Made by a program: the position numbers and the translations under genes
Part shown: piece after piece, positions 1 to 8,745 of the stretch
How the letters are laid out: each line of letters begins with the position of its first letter
Position numbering within the stretch: the stretch's first letter is position 1
The notes under the pieces: model-generated
What the model was told of the DNA's origin: nothing
Seen by the model: the letters and a program-made list of their open reading frames with translations, nothing else
The model's database searches: none
From: Actinocatenispora comari
Lineage (GTDB): Bacteria > Actinomycetota > Actinomycetes > Mycobacteriales > Micromonosporaceae
Assembly: GCF_017312725.1 (NCBI RefSeq)
Contig: NZ_BOPO01000007.1
Span: 63,025 to 127,024 of the forward strand
Reading direction: 5' to 3'
DNA length: 64,000 nucleotides

Positions 1-106
1 CGCCGCTCCCTCCCGGGTGGGAGCCCGCGCGGCGCCGTCGCCGGAGCTTTCCGGCACCCCGGCCGGTCCCGCGCACGATCCGGGCCCGGTGTGGTGAGCT
101 GAGCAG

Positions 107-1024
107 ATGGCGAAGGTGGAAACGCTCGGACTGGTGCTGCACCCCACCCGGGACGTGACGTCGGTGGTGTCGGCGGTCCTCGGCTGGTCGGCCGACCATG
201 GCGTCGCGGTACGGGTCGGCGCCGCGGACGCCGACCGCGCCGCCGGTGCGCGGGCGGTACCGGAAGACGAACTCGCCGGCAGCGACGCGATCCTCAGCAT
301 CGGCGGCGACGGAACGATGCTCGGCGCGCTGCGGCTGGTGTCCGACGACCCCCGACCGGTACTCGGGGTCAACATGGGCAAGCTCGGCTTCCTCGTCGAG
401 ATCGAACCGCCGGAGCTCGTCACCGCGCTGGACCGGCTCGCGGCCGGTGACGTGACCCTCGAACATCACAGCTGCCTGCGCGTCACCTCCGGGGACTCCT
501 CCCGGATGGCGTTCAACGACCTGGCGCTGTCCCGCCGCCCCGGTGACGGCACGGTCAACGCGATCCTCACCATCGACGACCAGCAGTACGGGTACTTCCG
601 GGCCGACGCGGTGATCATGGCCACGGCGACCGGCTCCACCGCGCACAGCTACTCGGCCGGCGGGCCGCTGCTGTCCCCGGTGACCGACGCGGTGGTGATC
701 ACCCCGGTCGCGCCGATGTCCGGGATCAGCCGTCCGCTGGTGCTCGGCGCCGGCGAGCGGGTCGAGTTCTCCCTGCTCTCCGACGTGGGGAGGCCGGTGA
801 TCGAGGCAGACGGCCAGGTGCTGGGCGAGCTGGAACCCGGCCGGACGGTACGGGCCGAGCTGCGCCGGGACGCCGGCCTGGTGGTGCGGCTGGACGTCCG
901 CCGGCACCGGCAGCGCAGCCAGGCGAAGCTGAGCCTGCTCGACCTGCCGTTGCTGCCCGACCAGCTGCGCGAACTGCTGCCCCCGCAGGTCCGGGACCAG
1001 CTGGCGCGCCGCGAGTCACCGTGA
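107..1024 (+). CDS. nadK: NAD kinase
   Basis: ATP-dependent NAD kinase making NADP in the cytoplasm; 305 aa, normal length. Visible family signatures are GGDGT at residues 66-70 (phosphate/ATP site), a NMGKLGFLVE stretch just after it, an ND motif in the middle, and TGSTAHSYSAGG near residues 175-187 (NAD-binding). The ATG has only a weak Shine-Dalgarno upstream. In many actinomycetes nadK lies between tlyA and recN; here the next gene is mqnC, so this may be a relocated or second copy (from general knowledge, not checked). The first 106 bases hold no recognisable gene end. A short inverted repeat GCTCCC/GGGAGC at 5-24 may be the terminator of an upstream gene outside the window. Confidence 0.93.
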   Translation: MAKVETLGLVLHPTRDVTSVVSAVLGWSADHGVAVRVGAADADRAAGARAVPEDELAGSDAILSIGGDGTMLGALRLVSDDPRPVLGVNMGKLGFLVEIEPPELVTALDRLAAGDVTLEHHSCLRVTSGDSSRMAFNDLALSRRPGDGTVNAILTIDDQQYGYFRADAVIMATATGSTAHSYSAGGPLLSPVTDAVVITPVAPMSGISRPLVLGAGERVEFSLLSDVGRPVIEADGQVLGELEPGRTVRAELRRDAGLVVRLDVRRHRQRSQAKLSLLDLPLLPDQLRELLPPQVRDQLARRESP

Positions 1025-1135
1025 CCGTCGCCCCGCGTACCGCCCGTTCGGGCCGTCGTGACGGGCCGTGGGCGGGGGCGTGATCCGCGCCCCGGTGCAG
1101 CGGTGACCGGTGCGGCGACGCGTACCCTCGGGGTC

Positions 1136-2323
1136 GTGACTGAGCACCGGGAGATCGACGAGATTCTGCAGCGTGCGGCGGACGGCGGGCGGATCACGCC
1201 CGAGGAGGCGCTGCTGCTCTACACCGACGCGCCGTTCCACGCGCTGGGCTCGGCGGCCGACACCGTGCGGCGCCGGCGCTACCCGGACGACATCGTCACG
1301 TACATCATCGAGCGCAACATCAACTACACGAACGTCTGCCTCACCGCGTGCAAGTTCTGCGCGTTCTACCGGGCGCCGAAGCACGCCGAGGGCTGGGTGC
1401 GCAGCCTCGACGACATCCTGGCCCGCTGCGCCGAGACCGTGGAGCTGGGCGGCACCCAGATCATGTTCCAGGGCGGCCACCACCCGGACTTCGGCGTGGA
1501 GTACTACGAGGAGCACTTCGCCGCGATCAAGAAGCACTACCCGCAGCTGGTGATCCACTCGCTCGGGGCCAGCGAGATCGTGCACATGGCGAAGATCTCC
1601 GGGGTGTCCACCGAGGAGGCGCTGCGCCGCATCCACGCCGCCGGGCTCGACTCGCTCGCCGGCGCCGGCGCGGAGATCCTTCCGGCCCGGCCGCGTACCG
1701 CGATCGCGCCGCTCAAGGAGTCCGGCGAGCGGTGGCTCGAGGTGATGGAGCAGGCGCACCGGCAGGGCATCGAGTCGACCGTGACCATGCTGATGGGTAC
1801 CGGGGAGACGAACGCGGAGCGGATCGAGCACCTGCGGATGATCCGGGAGGTACAGGACCGGACCGGTGGTTTCCGGTCGTTCATCCCGTACACGTACCAG
1901 CCGGAGAACAACCACCTGAAGGGCCGCACCCAGGCGACCAACCTGGAATACCTGCGGCTGCTCGCGGTGGCCCGGCTGTTCCTGGACAACGTGCCGCACC
2001 TGCAGTCGTCCTGGCTGACCACCGGCAAGGACGTCGGCCAGCTGTCGCTGCACATGGGCGTCGACGACCTCGGCTCGATCATGCTGGAGGAGAACGTCAT
2101 CTCCTCCGCCGGCGCCCGGCACCGCTCCAACCTGCTGCAACTGGTGTGGATGATCCGCGACGCGGACCGGATCCCGGCCCAGCGCGACACGCTGTACCGG
2201 CACCTGCGGGTGCACCGCACCCCGGCGGACGACCCGACCGACGAGCGGGTGCACTCGCACGTCTCGTCGATCGCGCTGGACCCGGGCGAGCGCACCAGCC
2301 TCGACCTCGCCGACGCCACCTGA
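1136..2323 (+). CDS. mqnC: Cyclic dehypoxanthinyl futalosine synthase (MqnC)
   Basis: Radical SAM enzyme of the futalosine route to menaquinone, converting dehypoxanthinyl futalosine to the cyclic form. The CxxxCxxC cluster ligands sit at residues 68, 72 and 75 (CLTACKFC). FQGGHHPDFG, the SLGASEIVHM stretch and the C-terminal SWLTTGKDVGQLSLHMGVDD are typical of MqnC. I chose the GTG at 1136 (395 aa). The frame is open further upstream, but a -10-like TACCCT lies about 8 nt before this GTG, suggesting a leaderless transcript, and the family N-terminus (short acidic helix) fits. It sits with menG, a MenJ-like reductase, nuo and a polyprenyl synthase, so the locus couples quinone synthesis and use. 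MqnA/D/E are not in the window. Confidence 0.93.
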   Translation: MTEHREIDEILQRAADGGRITPEEALLLYTDAPFHALGSAADTVRRRRYPDDIVTYIIERNINYTNVCLTACKFCAFYRAPKHAEGWVRSLDDILARCAETVELGGTQIMFQGGHHPDFGVEYYEEHFAAIKKHYPQLVIHSLGASEIVHMAKISGVSTEEALRRIHAAGLDSLAGAGAEILPARPRTAIAPLKESGERWLEVMEQAHRQGIESTVTMLMGTGETNAERIEHLRMIREVQDRTGGFRSFIPYTYQPENNHLKGRTQATNLEYLRLLAVARLFLDNVPHLQSSWLTTGKDVGQLSLHMGVDDLGSIMLEENVISSAGARHRSNLLQLVWMIRDADRIPAQRDTLYRHLRVHRTPADDPTDERVHSHVSSIALDPGERTSLDLADAT

Positions 2324-2327
2324 TCCA

Positions 2328-2361
2328 CCGTCCACAGGGTTGTCCACAGGCGTTGTCCACA
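2328..2361 (+). other. Cluster of three DnaA boxes
   Basis: Three direct nonamers: CCGTCCACA at 2328-2336, TTGTCCACA at 2340-2348 and TTGTCCACA at 2353-2361. The last two are exact matches to the preferred actinomycete DnaA box; the first matches the core TCCACA. Spacing is 12-13 bp, all in the same orientation, in the gap right after the mqnC stop. No dnaA, dnaN or AT-rich unwinding element is nearby, so this is not obviously oriC. Confidence 0.6.
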
Positions 2362-2445
2362 GGTTGGGCGGCGTCCTTCCCAGATCGCCGATCCGTCGCT
2401 AGGTTTCCTCCTGCCCGTGCTGTCCGTGCCCGGAAGGTGGAAACG

Positions 2446-4323
2446 ATGGCTGCTGGCTGGCGACGTCGTGAGGTCGTGTCCGGGCTTGCCGCGGCCCTGG
2501 TGACGGTGGGGTCCGGGGTCGTGGTGGGGTCCGGGGTGGCCCATGCCGCCGGCGGGCACGACCGGCAGCTCGCGTACGACGCGGCGCTCTACCTGATCGG
2601 CGCCCCCGACCACGCCGGCGCGCAGGAGTTCGACACCGACGCCGGCGAGCTGACCTCGGTCAGCGTGTTCCTGGTCAGCAACGCCTCGGTCGGCTCCGTC
2701 GACGTCTCGGTGCGCACCGCGGTGGACGATCCGGGCAGTGCCGTCGGCGCCGGCCACGTCGACCTCGCCGAGCTCGGCGGTTCCGGCATGGGCTGGGTGC
2801 GCGTGCCGGTGTCCGCCACCGTCGCCGCCGGGCAGACCTACTACCTGGTCGTTTCGGTGTCCGGTGCGGACGACAAGGTCGTCTGGCAGGGCACCCGGTC
2901 CGCCGCCGGTGGCGCGCTGCCCAGCTGGAACTACGACGAGCCGTACTGGGGCGGCTGGCACCGGGAGACCGGCCGGCACCTGGCGTTCGGCGTGAACGAC
3001 GCGGTCGACTGCGCCGCCGACAACACCTGCTACAAGCACTTGCCGGCGAGCGAGTTGTCGGTCACCACCGCCGGCCTGCTCGGCAACGCCGACCACGTGG
3101 TCGCGCTCAGCCCGCTGGAAGCGGCCGGCGCGTCGTACGTGCCGGGCAGCTCCGTGCTGCGGCTGCCGGACGGCCGGCTGCGCTACCTGCCGACCGGCGC
3201 CACCGCCCCGGCCACCGTGCCCGCGAACGATCCCGGTGCCGCGGCGGCGATCCGGGAGAGCCGGGCCTGGCTCGCCGCCGGTACGGTGCCGGGCCGCACC
3301 CCGCAGCAGCGCGAGATGTCCGCCCGCGCGCTGCTCGACATGCGGCTGCTGACCCAGCGCAACGGTGCCGTCGCCGCCGCGTGGTACGGCGCCTGGACCT
3401 ACTCCTGGCCGCGCGACTCCAGCTTCGTCGCCGCCGCGCTGCTGCGCACCGGGCACCTCGCCGAGGCGTACCGGATCCTGGCCTTCGACGCGGCCACCCA
3501 GCGGGCCGACGGCACCTGGGAGGCGCGTACCACGCTGGACGGCGCCGGCCCGCCGGACGGCCGGCAGTGGCAGCTGGACGCGAACGGCTGGGTGCCGTGG
3601 GCGGTCTGGCAGTGGCTGCGCGCCGGCGGCGACCCGCACCGCACGAAGGCGCTCTACCCGGCCGTGGGCAAGGCGGCCGATTACGCCGCGGCCAGCCTGG
3701 ACGCGAACGGCCTGCCGCCGGCGAGCCCCGACTACTGGGAGATCGGTACCGACGCGCCCAACCTCGGCACCGCGGCGCCGCTGCTCGCCGGGCTGCGCGC
3801 GGCGACCGACCTGGCGCGCCGGTTCGGTCAGGCCGGCGACGCCCGGCGCTGGCAGCGCGCCGCCGACCGGCTGACCGACGGCATCGCGGCCACCTTCGGC
3901 CGCAACGGCTACCAGCGCACGGTCACCGACGGCAGCGGCGCCGACTCGGCGATCGCGTTCCTCGCCCCGCCGTTCTCGATCGCCCCGGCCGGGCTGGGCC
4001 CGGCCCTGCAACACAGCTTCGACCTGCTGCGCCGGCCCAACGGCGGCGTCGTACCGGGCGAGTCGTGGACCGGTGCGACCACCTGGACGCCGGAGACGAT
4101 GTTCTTCGCGCTGGCCTGGGCCAGCACCGGGGAGCGGGCCAGGGCCGCCGACCTGGTCGACTGGCTGGCCGACCACCGCACCGGGCTCGGCGCGTTCCCG
4201 GAGCAGCTGACCGCCGCCGGCTACCCGGCCTCGGTCGCCCCGTTGGCCTGGACCGACTCGCTCGCCGTGCTCACCCTGGCCCAGCTGGACGGCCACCGCA
4301 TGCCGGTCCCGCCGCACCGCTGA
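2446..4323 (+). CDS. Secreted GH15-like (glucoamylase-type) six-hairpin protein
   Basis: 625 aa. An arginine-rich start, then a hydrophobic stretch ending in AHA near residue 33, looks like a signal peptide, possibly Tat (RRRE). Residues about 40-200 look like a beta-sandwich module with no family I can name. The C-terminal half resembles the (alpha/alpha)6 barrel of glycoside hydrolase family 15: WPRDSS near residue 320, a PDYWEIG stretch near 428 that could carry the general acid, and a C-terminal PEQLTAAG...PLAWTDS that resembles the second catalytic Glu region. The substrate is unknown; alpha-glucan or a related glycoside is likely. The ATG at 2446 follows a GGAAGGTGG Shine-Dalgarno-like stretch. 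It appears monocistronic. The 3' end runs into a tandem repeat. Confidence 0.75.
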   Translation: MAAGWRRREVVSGLAAALVTVGSGVVVGSGVAHAAGGHDRQLAYDAALYLIGAPDHAGAQEFDTDAGELTSVSVFLVSNASVGSVDVSVRTAVDDPGSAVGAGHVDLAELGGSGMGWVRVPVSATVAAGQTYYLVVSVSGADDKVVWQGTRSAAGGALPSWNYDEPYWGGWHRETGRHLAFGVNDAVDCAADNTCYKHLPASELSVTTAGLLGNADHVVALSPLEAAGASYVPGSSVLRLPDGRLRYLPTGATAPATVPANDPGAAAAIRESRAWLAAGTVPGRTPQQREMSARALLDMRLLTQRNGAVAAAWYGAWTYSWPRDSSFVAAALLRTGHLAEAYRILAFDAATQRADGTWEARTTLDGAGPPDGRQWQLDANGWVPWAVWQWLRAGGDPHRTKALYPAVGKAADYAAASLDANGLPPASPDYWEIGTDAPNLGTAAPLLAGLRAATDLARRFGQAGDARRWQRAADRLTDGIAATFGRNGYQRTVTDGSGADSAIAFLAPPFSIAPAGLGPALQHSFDLLRRPNGGVVPGESWTGATTWTPETMFFALAWASTGERARAADLVDWLADHRTGLGAFPEQLTAAGYPASVAPLAWTDSLAVLTLAQLDGHRMPVPPHR

Positions 4324-4415
4324 CGCGCCACCCGGCCCCGCATGCCGGTCCCGCCACCGCGGACGCGCCATCGGGCCCCCACGCCAGTCCCGCCGCACCG
4401 CTGACGCGGCGGGCC
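4299..4415. repeat. Tandem repeat (39-42 bp, three copies) over the 3' end of the GH15-like gene
   Basis: The unit starts at 4299, 4341 and 4380. The first copy is the last eight codons plus stop of the GH15-like gene and some 3' flank; the other two are imperfect copies in the intergenic region. The coding end and its flank have thus been duplicated. The rest of the 4324-4650 gap holds one possible tiny ORF and a GC-rich hairpin. Confidence 0.7.
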
Positions 4416-4478
4416 GGACCGCTCGGCCGGGATGTGGGCGAGCACCGGTTGCCGCGGTCGGTGGGTTAGGTTGTGCCG

Positions 4479-4535
4479 ATGACTACCGGGACGGCGTCAC
4501 GCCACGCACGGATCGGTGACCCGGTGCCGTTCTGA
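4479..4535 (+). CDS. Possible 18-residue leaderless ORF / leader peptide
   Basis: ATG at 4479 is preceded by a -10-like TAGGTT (4467-4472) with 6 nt between, the spacing seen at other leaderless starts here. It reads MTTGTASRHARIGDPVPF and stops at 4535. A GC-rich inverted repeat (about 4537-4562) follows, and then the dienelactone hydrolase start at 4651. The order short ORF, hairpin, gene is what an attenuator would look like, but the peptide has no obvious run of a regulatory amino acid. It may be chance. Confidence 0.2.
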   Translation: MTTGTASRHARIGDPVPF

Positions 4536-4650
4536 GCGCCGGCCGGGCCGGCGCCGGCCCGCCGTTCGATCCGGGATCCCGCGCGGCCGCGCGGGCTCCG
4601 CCTCCGTCGTGTTGATCACGGGCTCACCATCAACCACGACAGGAGAATCC

Positions 4651-5385
4651 ATGCCCAGCACGATGTTGCAGATTCCCACCGAGGACGGCGTGGCCGACGC
4701 GTTCGCCGCCGTCCCCGACCACGGCGGGCCGCACCCGGGGGTGCTGATGTACCCGGACGGCTTCGGCATCCGGCCGGTGGTGCGCGAGCTGGCCGGCGAG
4801 CTGGCCGGTCACGGGTACCACGTGCTCGTGCCCCACTTCCTCTACCGGCACGGCCCGACCCCGGTGATCGACCTGCCCGAGCACATCGATGCGGATGCGC
4901 GGGCTCGGGTCATGGGGCAGCTGATGCCGTTGCTCGGTACGCACACCGCTGACCGCTCGCGCCGGGACGCCGCCGCCTACCTCGCGTTCCTCACCGCGCA
5001 GCCCGGGGTCGCCGCCGGCCCGGTCGCCGTCACGGGGTACTGCATCGGGGGACTGCTGGCGATGCGCACCGCGGCGGCGCACCCGGACCGGGTGGCGGCG
5101 GTGGCCGCGTTCCACGGCCCGGTGGGTGCCGACGGGCCCGACCTGTTCGCGCCGCTCACCGCCGAGGTGCTGCTCGGCCACGCCGAGAGCGACCTGACCC
5201 CGGACGCGCTGGACGAGCTCAACGGGGCGCTGGGCGCTGCGGGCGTCAGCTACGTCTCCGAGATCTACCCCGGTACCGTCCACGGCTTCACGATGTCGGA
5301 CACCGACGCCTTCAGCGCCAGCGGGCTGCGCCGCCACTGGGACCGCCTGATCCCGTTCCTGCACCGCACCGTCGGCACCGGCTGA
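4651..5385 (+). CDS. Dienelactone hydrolase family protein
   Basis: Cytoplasmic alpha/beta hydrolase of the dienelactone hydrolase family, 244 aa, the usual size. The GYCIGG nucleophile elbow carries the characteristic cysteine in place of serine. A candidate catalytic Asp lies in HAESDLTPD and the His in VHGFTMSD. A clear AGGAGA Shine-Dalgarno about 6 nt before the ATG decides the start; the frame is open upstream without initiation signals. The substrate is unknown. It stands alone between repeats, with an inverted repeat GTTGAT/ATCAAC at about 4612-4636 just upstream that could be an operator. Confidence 0.85.
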   Translation: MPSTMLQIPTEDGVADAFAAVPDHGGPHPGVLMYPDGFGIRPVVRELAGELAGHGYHVLVPHFLYRHGPTPVIDLPEHIDADARARVMGQLMPLLGTHTADRSRRDAAAYLAFLTAQPGVAAGPVAVTGYCIGGLLAMRTAAAHPDRVAAVAAFHGPVGADGPDLFAPLTAEVLLGHAESDLTPDALDELNGALGAAGVSYVSEIYPGTVHGFTMSDTDAFSASGLRRHWDRLIPFLHRTVGTG

Positions 5386-5440
5386 CCCGGCCGGCGCGGC
5401 CCCCACCCGGCCGAGGACCGGCGCAGCCCGTGACGCCGGC

Positions 5441-5620
5441 GGCCGAAGCGGGCCACCATGCGGGCGGCCGAAGCGGGCCGCGGACGCCGGCGGTCGAAGC
5501 GGGCCACCATGCGGGCGGCCGAAGCGGGCCGCGGACGCCTACGGCCGAAGCGGGCCACCATGCCGGCGGTCGATGCGGGCCGCGGACGCCGGCGGCCGAT
5601 GCGGGCCGAGGACGCCGAGG
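5441..5620. repeat. 51-bp tandem repeat, about 3.5 copies
   Basis: Each 51-bp unit is two half-units of 25 and 26 bp beginning GGCCGAAGCGGGCC or close variants, at 5441, 5466, 5492, 5517, 5543, 5568 and 5594. It occupies much of the 5386-5733 gap after the dienelactone hydrolase gene. Being a multiple of three it is open in several frames on both strands, but codon use, lack of initiation signals and low complexity argue against coding. The rest of the gap shows nothing else. Confidence 0.8.
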
Positions 5621-5733
5621 GTCGCGGTCCCGGCACGCCGGTAGCTGGCCTCTCGATCTGGACATCGGACCGCCGGCAGGACAGTATCGGGCGGTGTCGG
5701 CGAAGTTCGCGTAGCGGGCGAAGGAGGACGGCC

Positions 5734-7056
5734 GTGGCTGGACGGTTCGCGTTACGGGCGGCGGCGGGCGCGGCGGTGCTCGCGGTGGCCGTCGTCGTCC
5801 CGGCGGTACCGGCGGCCGCGCAGGACGCCGCGGGTGCGCCGGGCGGCGCGGCGGGGCAGCGCGGCCCGGCGCGACTCGCCGTGCAGGCCGGGCCGGGCGC
5901 CGTGACCAGGCACTGGGTGACCGGGTGGGCGGCGAGCTCGACCACGGCAGCGAAGGACGCCAGCGGCTGCCCGGCGTTCAGCGGGCTGCACGACCAGACC
6001 GTCCGTACCGTGACCACGGTCTCGGCCGGCGGCAACGAGGTGCGGATCGACGTGACGAACCGGTTCGGCACCGCGCCGTTGCACGTCGGCCGGGCCACCG
6101 TCGCGGTACGCGGCGCGACCGCCGACGCGGTGCCGGGCACGATGCGCCGGCTCACCTTCCACGGCCACGGTGCGGTGACCGTGCCGGCCGGCGCCAGCCT
6201 GCGCAGCGATCCGGTGCGCCTGGCGGTGCCGGCGCTGCAGCAGCTGGCGGTCAGCGTGTACCTGCCGGACGCGACCGGGCCGGTCACGCAGCACCCGTGG
6301 GGTCGGCAGGGCGCGTACCTCGCCAGCGGTGATCGGGCCGGCGACCCGGCGGCCACCGGGTACCAGGTGCTGAGCTGCTCGATGTTCACCGACCGGGTCG
6401 AGGTGCGGGCGACCGGGCGGGTCACCGGCACCGTGGTGACGCTGGGCGACTCGATCACCGACGGCACCACCTCGGTGCGCGGCACCATCTTCAGCTGGCC
6501 GGACGAGCTGGCGCAGCGGCTGTCCGGCCGGGCCGGTCGGACGCTGTCCGTGGCCAACGCCGGGATCAGCGGCAACGAGGTCCTCGTCGACCGGGTCCCG
6601 GTCCAGTACGGCGAGAGCGCGCTGCACCGGCTGGACCGGGACGTGTTCGGCGTGACCGGGGTGCGCACGATGATCCTGCTGGAGGGGATCAACGACATCG
6701 GCGCGGACAGCGCGTCCGCGGCGGAGCTGATCGCCGCGGACCGGCGCATCATCGCGGCCGCGCACGCCCGCGGCATCCGGGTCGTCGGCGCCACGCTGAC
6801 CCCGTTCGTCGGCTCGAACGCGAAGTTCGGCGGCGACTACGGCACCGCGTACGGGGATGCGCAGCGGCGCGCGCTCAACGACTGGATCCGTACCGGCGGG
6901 GCGTTCGACGCGGTCGTCGACTTCGACCGGGTGGTCGCCGACCCGGCCGACCCGAGCCGGATGCTGCCGGCGTACGACAGCGGCGACCACCTGCACCCGG
7001 GCGTCGCCGGCTACCAGGCGATGGGCGACGCCGTCGACCTCTCCCTGCTGACCTGA
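5734..7056 (+). CDS. Secreted SGNH/GDSL hydrolase, copy 1
   Basis: 440 aa. An N-terminal signal peptide (hydrophobic Ala/Val core ending PAAAQD near residue 29) indicates export. A beta-rich N-terminal region (WVTGWAASSTTA...) precedes the SGNH esterase core: GDSITDG near residue 239 (nucleophile Ser), GISGNE (block II Gly), EGINDIG (block III Asn) and SGDHLHP near 415 (catalytic Asp/His). These are the four SGNH blocks in order. The GTG at 5734 has GAAGGAGGA just upstream, settling the start against the longer open frame through the repeat. A close paralogue follows immediately. Likely an extracellular esterase or lipase; substrate unknown. Confidence 0.88.
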   Translation: MAGRFALRAAAGAAVLAVAVVVPAVPAAAQDAAGAPGGAAGQRGPARLAVQAGPGAVTRHWVTGWAASSTTAAKDASGCPAFSGLHDQTVRTVTTVSAGGNEVRIDVTNRFGTAPLHVGRATVAVRGATADAVPGTMRRLTFHGHGAVTVPAGASLRSDPVRLAVPALQQLAVSVYLPDATGPVTQHPWGRQGAYLASGDRAGDPAATGYQVLSCSMFTDRVEVRATGRVTGTVVTLGDSITDGTTSVRGTIFSWPDELAQRLSGRAGRTLSVANAGISGNEVLVDRVPVQYGESALHRLDRDVFGVTGVRTMILLEGINDIGADSASAAELIAADRRIIAAAHARGIRVVGATLTPFVGSNAKFGGDYGTAYGDAQRRALNDWIRTGGAFDAVVDFDRVVADPADPSRMLPAYDSGDHLHPGVAGYQAMGDAVDLSLLT

Positions 7057-7095
7057 CGGACGCTGGCGTCCGGTCGGCAGCGGGGCGCGCTCGCC

Positions 7096-7176
7096 GCGCG
7101 CCGTGCCGTCCGGGCGCTGCGCGCCGTGCCGTCCGGGCTCCGCGCGCCGTGCCGTCCGGGCGCCGCGCGCCGGGGC
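7096..7176. repeat. 23-bp tandem repeat, four copies
   Basis: Units start at 7096, 7119, 7142 and 7165, core GCGCGCCGTGCCGTCCGGGC; the fourth copy is decayed. It lies directly behind the first SGNH hydrolase gene. The unit is not a multiple of three, so it is unlikely to be coding. Confidence 0.75.
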
Positions 7177-7249
7177 CGCCGGGGGGCCGGTCGGTCCCGA
7201 ATGCCGGCATGGATCTGGACAAGGCGTGTTCACAACGACATGATCCCTT

Positions 7250-7271
7250 GTTATCGATATCGGAAGATAAC
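7250..7271. promoter_or_regulatory. Candidate operator upstream of SGNH hydrolase 2
   Basis: Inverted repeat GTTATC-N10-GATAAC, unusually AT-rich for this window and ending 14 nt before the GTG start of the second SGNH hydrolase. The position between promoter and start suits a repressor site. The cognate regulator is not identifiable here. Confidence 0.4.
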
Positions 7272-7285
7272 GAGAGGATCCCGTC

Positions 7286-8539
7286 GTGCTGCGAAGAACT
7301 GCGATCCGTACCCTGCTCGGAACCCTGGCCGTGGTCCCCGCCGTGCTGGCCCCGATCGCGGTGGCCGCGCCGGCGAACGCCGGGCCCCGACCGCACTGGG
7401 TGGCGGCCTGGGAGGCGAGTTCGACCCAGGCGTCGACCGACGCGGCCGACTGCCCCGCCCATACCGGGCTGACCGACCAGACCGTGCGCGACGTGCTGAC
7501 CGCCGCCACCGGCGGCGACCGGGTCCGGATCCGGCTGACCAACGTGTTCGGCACGACGCCGTTGCACGTCGGGCGGGCCACCCTCGCGCTGCGCGGTGCC
7601 GGCGCCGACACCGTGCCCGGCACGACCCGGGGCGTCACCTTCCACGGGCGGCGCGCGGTGACGATCCCGGCCGGCGAGCGGATCGTCAGCGACCCGGTCC
7701 GGCTGTCCGTACCGGCGCTGCACCAGCTGGCGGTCAGCGTCTACCTGCCCGACGCTACCGGCCCGGCCACCCAGCACCCGCGCGGCCTGCAGGACAGCTA
7801 CCTCGGCGCGGGCGACGCCACGTCGGCCGGTGCCGGCGGGTACGACACGACGATCGACTGTTCGCTGTTCCTCGACGCGGTGGACGTGACCGCCGCGCAC
7901 CGGGTCGCCGGTACCGTCGTCACGCTCGGCGACTCGATCACCGACGGCACCGCGTCCACCCGCAACACCGACAGTCGCTGGCCGAACGGCCTGGCCCGCC
8001 GGCTCGACGCCCGACCCGGCCGCACCCTGTCGGTGGCGAACGCCGGCATCAGCGGCAACGAGATCCTCCAGGACCGGGTACCGGTGCGGTACGGGCCGAG
8101 CGCGCTGCACCGGCTGGACCGCGACGTGTTCGAGGTGGCCGGGGTGCGTGACGTGATCGTGCTGGAGGGCATCAACGACATCGGTGCGGCGTCCGCCACC
8201 GCCGAGCAGCTGATCGCCGGGGACGAGCAGTTGATCGCCCGCGCGCACGCGCACGGGGTGCGGATCATCGGCGCCACGCTGACGCCGTTCGGCGGCTCGA
8301 ACGGGCAGTACGGCGGCGACTACGGGACCGCGTTCGGCGAGCAGCAGCGGCAGGCGCTCAACCAGTGGATCCGGACCAGCGGCGCGTTCGACGGGGTGAT
8401 CGACTTCGACCGGGCCACCGCCGATCCGAGCGACCCGAGCCGGCTGCTGCCGGCGTACGACAGCGGTGACCACCTGCACCCGAGCGACGCCGGCTACCGG
8501 GCGATGGCGGACGCGATCGACCTGTCCCTGCTGCGCTGA
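7286..8539 (+). CDS. Secreted SGNH/GDSL hydrolase, copy 2
   Basis: 417 aa, clearly paralogous to the gene just upstream: the same WV.AWEASST start of the mature protein, GDSITDG near residue 215, [17 protein letters not shown] and [13 protein letters not shown] signal peptide ends near ANAG at about residue 32. The GTG at 7286 has GAGAGGA upstream. The two copies share motif order and long colinear stretches, so they arose by tandem duplication, but copy 2 has its own AT-rich promoter region with an inverted repeat. It lacks the roughly 20-residue Ala/Gly-rich linker that follows the signal peptide in copy 1. Likely a second extracellular esterase. Confidence 0.88.
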   Translation: MLRRTAIRTLLGTLAVVPAVLAPIAVAAPANAGPRPHWVAAWEASSTQASTDAADCPAHTGLTDQTVRDVLTAATGGDRVRIRLTNVFGTTPLHVGRATLALRGAGADTVPGTTRGVTFHGRRAVTIPAGERIVSDPVRLSVPALHQLAVSVYLPDATGPATQHPRGLQDSYLGAGDATSAGAGGYDTTIDCSLFLDAVDVTAAHRVAGTVVTLGDSITDGTASTRNTDSRWPNGLARRLDARPGRTLSVANAGISGNEILQDRVPVRYGPSALHRLDRDVFEVAGVRDVIVLEGINDIGAASATAEQLIAGDEQLIARAHAHGVRIIGATLTPFGGSNGQYGGDYGTAFGEQQRQALNQWIRTSGAFDGVIDFDRATADPSDPSRLLPAYDSGDHLHPSDAGYRAMADAIDLSLLR

Positions 8540-8745
8540 GAGGCGGTCGGGGGGCCTTCGATCGGGCGAGCGGGTGGACGGGCCCGGCGCAGCCGATCGC
8601 GAGGTCCCCCGCAGCCCCTGCGGCCCGCCTGCCGGCGTCGACCGCGGGAGGGCACTCGGCACCGCCTTCGGTGACCGACCGCTCCGGGTACTCGATGTTC
8701 GACCGTCCGGCGCGGGTGCCGGTGCGGTCTGCGAGAGTGGTCGAC

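Noticed and set aside
2328..2361. Chromosomal origin oriC
   Set aside because: Only three boxes, no AT-rich region, and no dnaA/dnaN/rpmH neighbours.
1537..4398. Very long minus-strand open frame, and similar long antisense frames opposite nuoG, nuoL/M and the paralogue pair
   Set aside because: They mirror strong genes on the other strand, have Arg/Gly/His-rich composition expected from GC-rich antisense codons, and match no family.
5430..5714. Repeat-containing ORF (AEAGHHAGGRSGPRTP-like units)
   Set aside because: It is the 51-bp repeat read in one of several open frames; no ribosome site and no biased codon use.
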